This document shows, piece after piece, positions 55,322 to 64,000 of a DNA stretch of 64,000 nt (position 1 is the first letter of the stretch; the number at the start of each line of letters is the position of its first letter). The notes under the pieces were generated by a model. It saw only the letters and a list, made by a program, of their open reading frames with translations, had not been told where the DNA came from and made no database searches. This DNA is from Chaetoderma sp. LZ-2023a. Its lineage: Eukaryota; Mollusca; Caudofoveata; Chaetodermatida; Chaetodermatidae. Made by a program: the position numbers and the translations under genes. Location of the stretch: positions 136,490,508 through 136,554,507 of the forward strand of contig CM067374.1 of the NCBI GenBank assembly GCA_034401795.1, given 5' to 3'.

Positions 55322-55904
55322 TCTACTTTATTTGAATTTGACATGAACAGCCAGCCACACGTATACCAGACCATCACACAATCTTACTGTATTTCCACCT
55401 TCACAGTGGACAGATCTTCGAGTAGCCTGTGTATAGGCAAGAACATGTTCGGTAATGATTTCAATTACCGGTCTCTGCTTTCCACATCCGAACTTTGTGG
55501 TTGCATTAGGAGACACTAACGTAGAGAAGGAGACTTGGATAGCGATAAACAGAAAAAGACAACAACAGATATAAGACCAACTACACAAGTCAACATGCTA
55601 GATGCAGCAGGGTGTAACCATGAGTGTATGCGGCACGCTGCAGATGGCACAGGGAACACCCATCTGCACCACAGCGTATCCACAAAACAGAGCTAAAGTT
55701 TTATATCTAATGTCACTGGAATATTGACAGGTTCGAGACTTCATTAGGCAATAAGAGCCATATCGTTCAAGAACAAACCTGATATCTACTTCAAAGAAAG
55801 ACCTTTTGAATGGGACTGAGTGAGCCATACTATACCAATAACACCCATGCAATAACAAGCCAATGGCTTATTCCTTGTAAAATGATGACCACCTTAGGAT
55901 ACCT
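55322..55904. other. Sequence between two LINE fragments
   Basis: At 55688-55720 the phrase TTTTATATCTAATGTCACTGG echoes the LINE fragment at 54983, so parts may be duplicated LINE sequence. Short tandem ACCTTAGGAT repeats lie at 55887-55935. Confidence 0.4.
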
Positions 55905-56478
55905 TAGGAAAACTTAGGATACCTTAGGATGACTTATGGTCGTAGATCCCTAGATGGACTATATGACCATATCTCCACTCTGATTCTAGCGCTTCAGTGT
56001 CATACATGGTGTCTGTAGCTTTTACGTGTGCATCTAGGTTTGCTTTGAATTTGCCAAGGGTTGATGCTGAAATGATGTGCGATGGTAGTGCATTCCATGT
56101 GTTAACGACTCGCTTGGTGAAACTGTGCTGTCTTAGATTGTTTTTAGTGGGATTTGGACAGTTTTAGTGGGTGTCCCCTGGTGTTCGTAGTAGTTGATGT
56201 CACGAAAATATTTTTGCACACAGCTGGGTTGTACACTTCAGTAAGGATCTTTTAACATTCGATCATGTCACTGCATACACATCTGTGTCTCATTGATGGG
56301 ATATCTATAATAACTTGACTAGATTGCTATAAGGAAGGCCTTTTAATCCTGGAACAAGTTTTGTTGCACGACGGAGAACAAATTCTATCAGGTCCATATC
56401 TCTTTTAAGGATTGGTGACCATACAGAAGAGACGTATTCAAGTACTGGTCGGACAATTGATTTAAATAATTCACTCAA
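55905..56478 (-). pseudogene. CR1-like LINE, RT C-terminal fragment (minus strand)
   Basis: Minus-strand pieces read SIVRPVLEYVSSVWSPILKR, DMDLIEFVLRRATKLVPGLK, then FTKRVVNTWNALPSHIISAS and LGKFKANLDAHVKA. This is the canonical CR1/L2-type RT tail, with stops and frameshifts. It ends near 55905. Confidence 0.75.
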
Positions 56479-59275
<2,797 letters not shown>

Positions 59276-60815
59276 CATAACTAATTAATACAGTGCTAAC
59301 GGTAATTCAGGTCATAGGACCTTATGGTGCTGTTAGTTGAGAGCACACGGAAATAAAGATAATACATACAATAAGAAACAGAAAGTATAAAAATGCGGTC
59401 AGAAAGACCGGGTAGGTACCTATCAGTCATAAGTACCATTTACGGAAATAATAAAATGCACAATAGTATAGTTACTTGAGTACCTATTGGTCATCGGTAC
59501 AGTAAGAGTTCATAAATGACGGAAATTGATATGCTACAGTTGAGTAGTGTGAGATAGCACGATCCTGAATGCAGGGAAGATTTCCGCAAGCAGACTGTTG
59601 ATGCGGCTCACTCTCAAGACAGTGAAGAAGAACAGTTAGAGAAAGATGCCCACTAGACAGTGAAAATAACCGATACATGAATTTACACAGTTTGTGATAA
59701 AGTTTCCGCCTGGCGACAGTAGTTTGAAAGTTACCCATTAACAGGAGGGATACAGTTGTAATTAAATATGCATGTAAAAAAACTGGGTACATGGTGCGGG
59801 ATATGTTGCATAGCTCTTGTGACGCACTGAGCAGAGTCCCACCATAACACATGCGACATGCAGTGCGCAAGTTTGATACCACTTTTCAGCATTGTCTGGA
59901 AGATCTGGTGAGTTATCCACCAAGAATCACCATCAGCTCTACATCCCGTAGAATTACATCGGGCCCGCAAGGCCCATCCGCAGGAAGCTCCTCTGTGAAA
60001 GTTCTGAAAAAGGGAGTTCTTATATTAATTTATTTTGCCACCGGATGGCCATCCAGGAGCTTCCAAAACTGGTATCGCGGATGTCCAAGACTGCTCACTG
60101 ATGCAGGAGATCTCAATTCTGAATGGCACAGCTGTGGTGTAGGTACCACAGTCAGTCAGCAGTTCTTCCACATCTTGCACTGCGCTGGTCCAGCAGTCTT
60201 GCTGACGGGTCGGCTTCCACGCCGATGATGCTCTCGATTCTCGTTTTCTGGCTCCTTTTATACTACTCGTGACATCAGAGGCAGGACGCTCCAGCCAGTC
60301 AGAGGGCGAGCAGTAGCGTGCAGCTAGAAATGGTGACGTGGCTATCACGTGAACTGCGCATTCCCCTTTCATTTAATACATGCACGCGATTACAACGGCA
60401 AAGCAATATTTTGAAAATAATTTTAAGTGAGTCTTTTGATAATAACTCGGCCATTTCTTGTCCGATTTTAAAAAGGTAAAAAGTTCCGAAGTCCTCGTTT
60501 CATTCCGGTCCTGAAGAAATCACAAGTGCCAACTCGGTACACTATAAGCATACATTCTCTCCCAATCCTGACACATGTTGCTAGAGACGCTCTGACGCGC
60601 GTGCATGCGCGCTACATGTTCTTACAGACTTGGCCATTTTAACAAACCCTCTCTCATAGGGCTTTATATACGCATACTATCCTACCGGGGGGGGGGGGGG
60701 CGTGCTTGGAATGGTCCGTACCCATCCGGTCGATCTGTGCTACAGTACCAGCAACGGTACCGAGCATCCTCGCCAGGAAGACGTACTTGTTAAAGTAAGT
60801 AGGTGCTAAGCCATT
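59276..60815. repeat. Repeat family R, tandem copy 2
   Basis: Direct match to copy 1 at a spacing of about 2.25 kb, for example GATGCTCTCGAT then TTTTATACTACTCGTGACAT (60253) against 58084, and GTATAGTTACTTGA at both 57265 and 59465. Divergence is considerable (about 70-75% by eye), so the duplication is not recent. Confidence 0.65.
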
Positions 60816-61795
60816 TGCGGCCTAAAGTTTTGTGTCTGGTCATAAAATCTAAATGTTAGTCTAGACCCTTCAAGAAGGTCCACAAAAATAAAGCGGCACC
60901 AACTAAAATAATATCTTTAAGTTTAACAAACACAAGGTAACGGTACTGAATTCTGTGGAAATCAGCTACCCCATCGTCAGGTAAAAGCTGCATGCATCCA
61001 ACATCAAATAACTACACTAGGCTAAGCATATTAAAATCTTTTACAATTCTTCAAAAATAGGAGGGTGGACCTTTTTACCACTCTCCTCCTCCGCTCTGGC
61101 GTTGTAGGTATTTTTCCTGGACGGTGAACCTCACGAGGCGCTTTCCTTTCGCAAAATCATGACCTGTTTTTCCAAGTGATAAGGGTACCTCCATTTTTGG
61201 CCCTCGTGTTTATAGACGGGCATCTCCCTCCCTCCCCTCCCCTCCCCTCCCCTCCCTTCCCTCCCTCCCCCTCTCTCTCTCCCCACCCCTCCCCCGCTTC
61301 GGCATTGTAGGCATTTTCCTGTAATGGGGGCACACACGAGGCACGTTCCTCTCGCAAACCAATAATCTTTGGCCAGCCTGAGGCAGATATAGTTTATATT
61401 AACCCAACTGACATGCCCTGTCCGGACCCTCCCCCCTCCATCACAGGGGTACCTTCCACGATACCCTCTATATATGACTAGATCAGTTAGGTACCTGTGG
61501 CAAGATATATAAATAACACACCACTCTTTTGTTTTTATGTACACCGTTTAAACAAAGCAGCAAACGAGTACCATTGTTTGACTCTTTCTTTTTCTGAATG
61601 GTAAATTGTGTTAGTACCACTTTTTCCACCTTTGGAATGACGACAAGACACACTTGTGACATGAACAGCCAGGATGAGACGGTAGTGTTCAATTTCCGCA
61701 CGAGCCCACTGGAACATGATCGTTCCACCGGCCCTGGCCACTGGAGATGCGCGACATCCACTCCCCAACTCCGAGGCTAGCTAACCAGCAACACC
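60816..61795. repeat. Repeat family R, further segment
   Basis: Direct match to 51780-52640. Within it GGCATTTTTCCTGGACGG (61105) and GGCATTTTCCTGTAATGG (61300) are a local tandem duplication of about 190 bp. It ends with the DETVVFN-coding phrase at 61674 and the short palindrome at 61710. Confidence 0.6.
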
Positions 61796-62197
61796 TTGCA
61801 GAGGAGCCACATCCACCCCTGACGGCTATAGCAGGTGGGTGGGGGTGGGGTACAGAGATTCTATGGCTTGGATGGCAAGTTGTACAGTTTTCCTGTTGAC
61901 TAGAACAGGCAAAGGTTTCATCAAACCTACTCACTTCCATGCTATTTATTATATGTTCCACCCCACAAGGGGCACTCTGGCTTGGGACAGCTTCAGCTTC
62001 CGCTTGTGGCAACTATAATGGTGGTAATAGCACGAAGTAGATGGGAATGGGAAGAGGAATGGGGGGAACAACTTTTCCATCCCTCCCCTTGGAAAGCACA
62101 AACGAAAAGGTCTTCAAATATGGTTTACCAGACCTAGTAGACCCGCTCCGAAGAGGGAGAGGACGAGTATGTGGCTCATCATCGTCCTAAGCGTTAG
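61796..62197. other. 3' flank of the gypsy remnant
   Basis: On the minus strand a polypurine stretch AAGGGGAGGGATGGAAAAG (about 62078-62096) is followed by TTGTTCCCC, which could be the polypurine tract and LTR start of the gypsy element. No full LTR was recognised. Confidence 0.35.
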
Positions 62198-63229
62198 TCA
62201 ACTCCTGGCTTGGTAGGTGAGGGGTCGAACTGGACAAATGTCGGGAATATGTGTCTCTGAAGAGGCATTGGTCTGGGTACCAGTGTTGTGCGTGTCGCCC
62301 AACCAGAGCTCAGGCACTGGGTCACCGCCATCACAAGGTTTAAGCCGATCGAAGTGGATGATTGAGGTCAGGCCATCTGAGGCGCGGATTTGGTAGGTCA
62401 CGTCTGACTTCTTACCTACTACCACATAGGGGCCTTTGCACTGGTTTATTTAGCACGTTTGCAGAACGTCATGTATCGTGACCCCAAATAATTTTTCCCA
62501 CCTCAAATGGGTCTCCATGTACATGGCGGTCATGCCAGGTTTTTTGGCGCTGATGTACAGTGGATAGTTTCTCTAACTAGCTCATGTGCCTGTTCTACCC
62601 GCTGGCGCATGAGTTCTACATATAGAGAGGGTGAGTTCTTCTCCCCAGGAATTCTGGGCATGGCCAGATCCAAGGGTAAGGCTAACTCACGGCCTAGCAT
62701 TAACTGAGCAAGAGTGTAACCCGTGATGGAATGTATTGAAGTGCGGTATGCCATGAGCACATATGGGAGCCACAGATCCCAATCACGACAATGAAGGTGT
62801 GTTTCCTTAGTCAGCATAACCGCGAGAGTTCTATTGAATCTCTCTACCACCCCGTGTCCACGTGGATGGTACGGTGTTGTGCGCGTTTTGACTATATGAA
62901 ACATTTTGCAGAGTTCGGAGATCAGCCGATTCTCAAAATTGCTACCTTGATCGGAATGCCACTCATATGGCATACCTAAATGACAGCACACATTACTTGC
63001 TAGGACCTCTGCTACTTTGGATGCCTCATGGTGACGGTCCAGCAAAATAGTCTTGCAATACGAGGATGTATTTATTTCCTTCATCCTTCGTATTCAAGGG
63101 TCCGAGCACATCAATAGCCACTTGCTCCCACGGTGCACCAACTATTTTAATTTGTAATGGTGCGGTGTGGTGTTGGCCAACAGCATGTCTCTGGCAGGGC
63201 TGTCGGTGGTGGTGGCTGCTGATGTCCAC
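62198..63229 (-). pseudogene. Ty3/gypsy integrase remnant
   Basis: In minus-strand order: GAPWEQVAIDVLGPLNTKDE (start of the integrase core with the first catalytic Asp), then after a frameshift WHSDQGSNFENRLISELCKM (second Asp) and TPYHPRGHGVVERFNRTLAV (Glu). Then comes WDLWLPYVLMAYRTSIHSIT, and after further shifts SDVTYQIRASDGLTSIIHFD, the post-integrase C-terminal module. The D-D-E residues are present but at least two frameshifts and a stop break the frame. Upstream RT and protease are missing: the sequence stops at the CTG-rich tract near 63190. Confidence 0.8.
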
Positions 63230-63655
63230 TGCTGTTGATGGTGGTTGCTGCTGGCAGCTGTGGCTGGTGGCTGCTGGTAGCTGCTGCTACTGGCAGCAGC
63301 TGCTGGTGCTGGCTACTGCTGCTGGGAGCTGCTGCTGCTGCTGACTCCTGCTGCTGACTCCTGCTGCTGCTGCTGGCGGCTGCTACTGCTGACGGCTGCT
63401 GCTAGTGGCGGGCTGCTGCTGCTGGTGGCGGCTGCTGCTAGTGGCGGACTGCTGCTGGCGGCTGCTGCTGTTGTTGGTAGGGGCTGTTGCTGGTGTGAGC
63501 TGCTGCTGCTGCTGCTTGTGGCTGCTGGTGGCTGCTGCTGCTGGTGGTGGCTGCTGCTGGCGGGTGCTACTGCCGACTCCTGCTGCTGGCTCCTGCTGCT
63601 GCTGGTGGCTGCTGTTAGCGGCGGCTGCTGCTGGCTGTTGCTGCTGCTGGTGGTG
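63185..63655. repeat. CTG-rich trinucleotide tract, imperfect
   Basis: About 470 bp of CTG/GGC/TGG trinucleotides with recurring phrases (GGCTGCTGCTGCTGGTGGCG and similar). It could encode Gln/Ala/Ser-rich peptide on the minus strand, but no unique coding sequence surrounds it. It replaces the upstream part of the gypsy remnant. Confidence 0.85.
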
Positions 63656-63659
63656 CTGA

Positions 63660-64000
63660 TAAATATATCTCCTTAGATGAAGTTTCTCTAGTTTCTCATG
63701 AATCTGCCAACTGGTTTCGGAGATTTTTAAATATGTTAAACGTGTTTCTAAAACCAAAGTAAAGTTCAAAATGGTCGCCGGCCAAATCGGCAATCGACTT
63801 CTTTTGAATAAACAGGGATATTTATGCCCTAAAGAAACTTGCTACCAAAATGATTTTGAAATCAAGCCCAGTGATTCTTGAGAACAGATCATTTAAAAAA
63901 GTAAAATTAATGGCTTTTACGCTTACCTTACTAGAATGGCCAAGTGAGTTTATGCCACAGCGACCATCCATCGTAAGTTCATCCGTCAAGGTATGTGAAG
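63660..64000. mobile_element. CCAAGATGGCC-type repeat, partial copy
   Basis: AAAATGGTCGCCGGCCAAATCGG (63767) and TGATTCTTGAGAA (63872) match phrases of 24009-25728. The closing inverted end is not in the window. Confidence 0.6.

Noticed and set aside
63383..63793. A polyglutamine protein on the minus strand
   Set aside because: The Gln/Ala/Ser run comes from the CTG-rich tract; it joins CCAAGATGGCC-type repeat sequence, not a recognisable protein.

Overview
The window is animal (metazoan) nuclear DNA. It has a spliced gene with long introns, GT-AG exon borders, many eukaryotic transposons and large microsatellites, and no bacterial operon structure. The repeat style (CCAAGATGGCC repeats ending in GCTCACCTGG, an element with ATGCTCCCCGAA ends, abundant DIRS elements) makes me favour a marine invertebrate, probably a mollusc or relative. 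That is inference, not proof.

Only one host gene is recognisable: a SETD4-like SET-domain lysine methyltransferase on the minus strand. Four exons join in frame (15402-15213, 13659-13533, 12793-12370, 195-21) to give about 305 codons. The 3' end of the gene lies off the left edge. The intron between the last two exons is about 12.2 kb and holds a complete DIRS retrotransposon in the same orientation as the gene, a 1.5 kb hAT-like element inserted in a minisatellite, and several MITEs.

Three near-complete DIRS tyrosine-recombinase retrotransposons dominate the first 38 kb, all on the minus strand: element 1 (3656-10660, in the SETD4 intron), element 2 (16140-23189, about 0.7 kb upstream of the SETD4 start codon) and element 3 (30859-37958, a different family). 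Each keeps inverted terminal repeats, an internal complementary region (ICR), a gag-like gene with an N-terminal Cys-rich module, and a region coding reverse transcriptase, RNase H, a methyltransferase-like segment and a tyrosine recombinase (YR). Each carries at least one coding lesion. Elements 1 and 2 are close relatives whose terminal sequences and ICR change together, the trace expected from DIRS replication. A 1.6 kb decayed gag fragment of the element 3 family lies at 28039-29660, between CCAAGATGGCC repeats.

From 38 to 64 kb I see no intact host gene. There is a chimeric LINE remnant (41.2-43.1 kb), very long (AT)n and (ACGC)n arrays, two CR1-like LINE fragments (54.9-56.5 kb), a Ty3/gypsy integrase remnant (62.2-63.2 kb, minus) abutting a 470 bp CTG-rich tract, and an unrecognised repeat family that I call R. 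R forms a large palindrome (45813-51607, centre near 49757) whose left arm is split by a 1.9 kb insertion carrying a broken THAP domain, and further direct copies at 51.8-52.6 and 57.0-61.8 kb. R and its palindrome are the least explained structure in the window.
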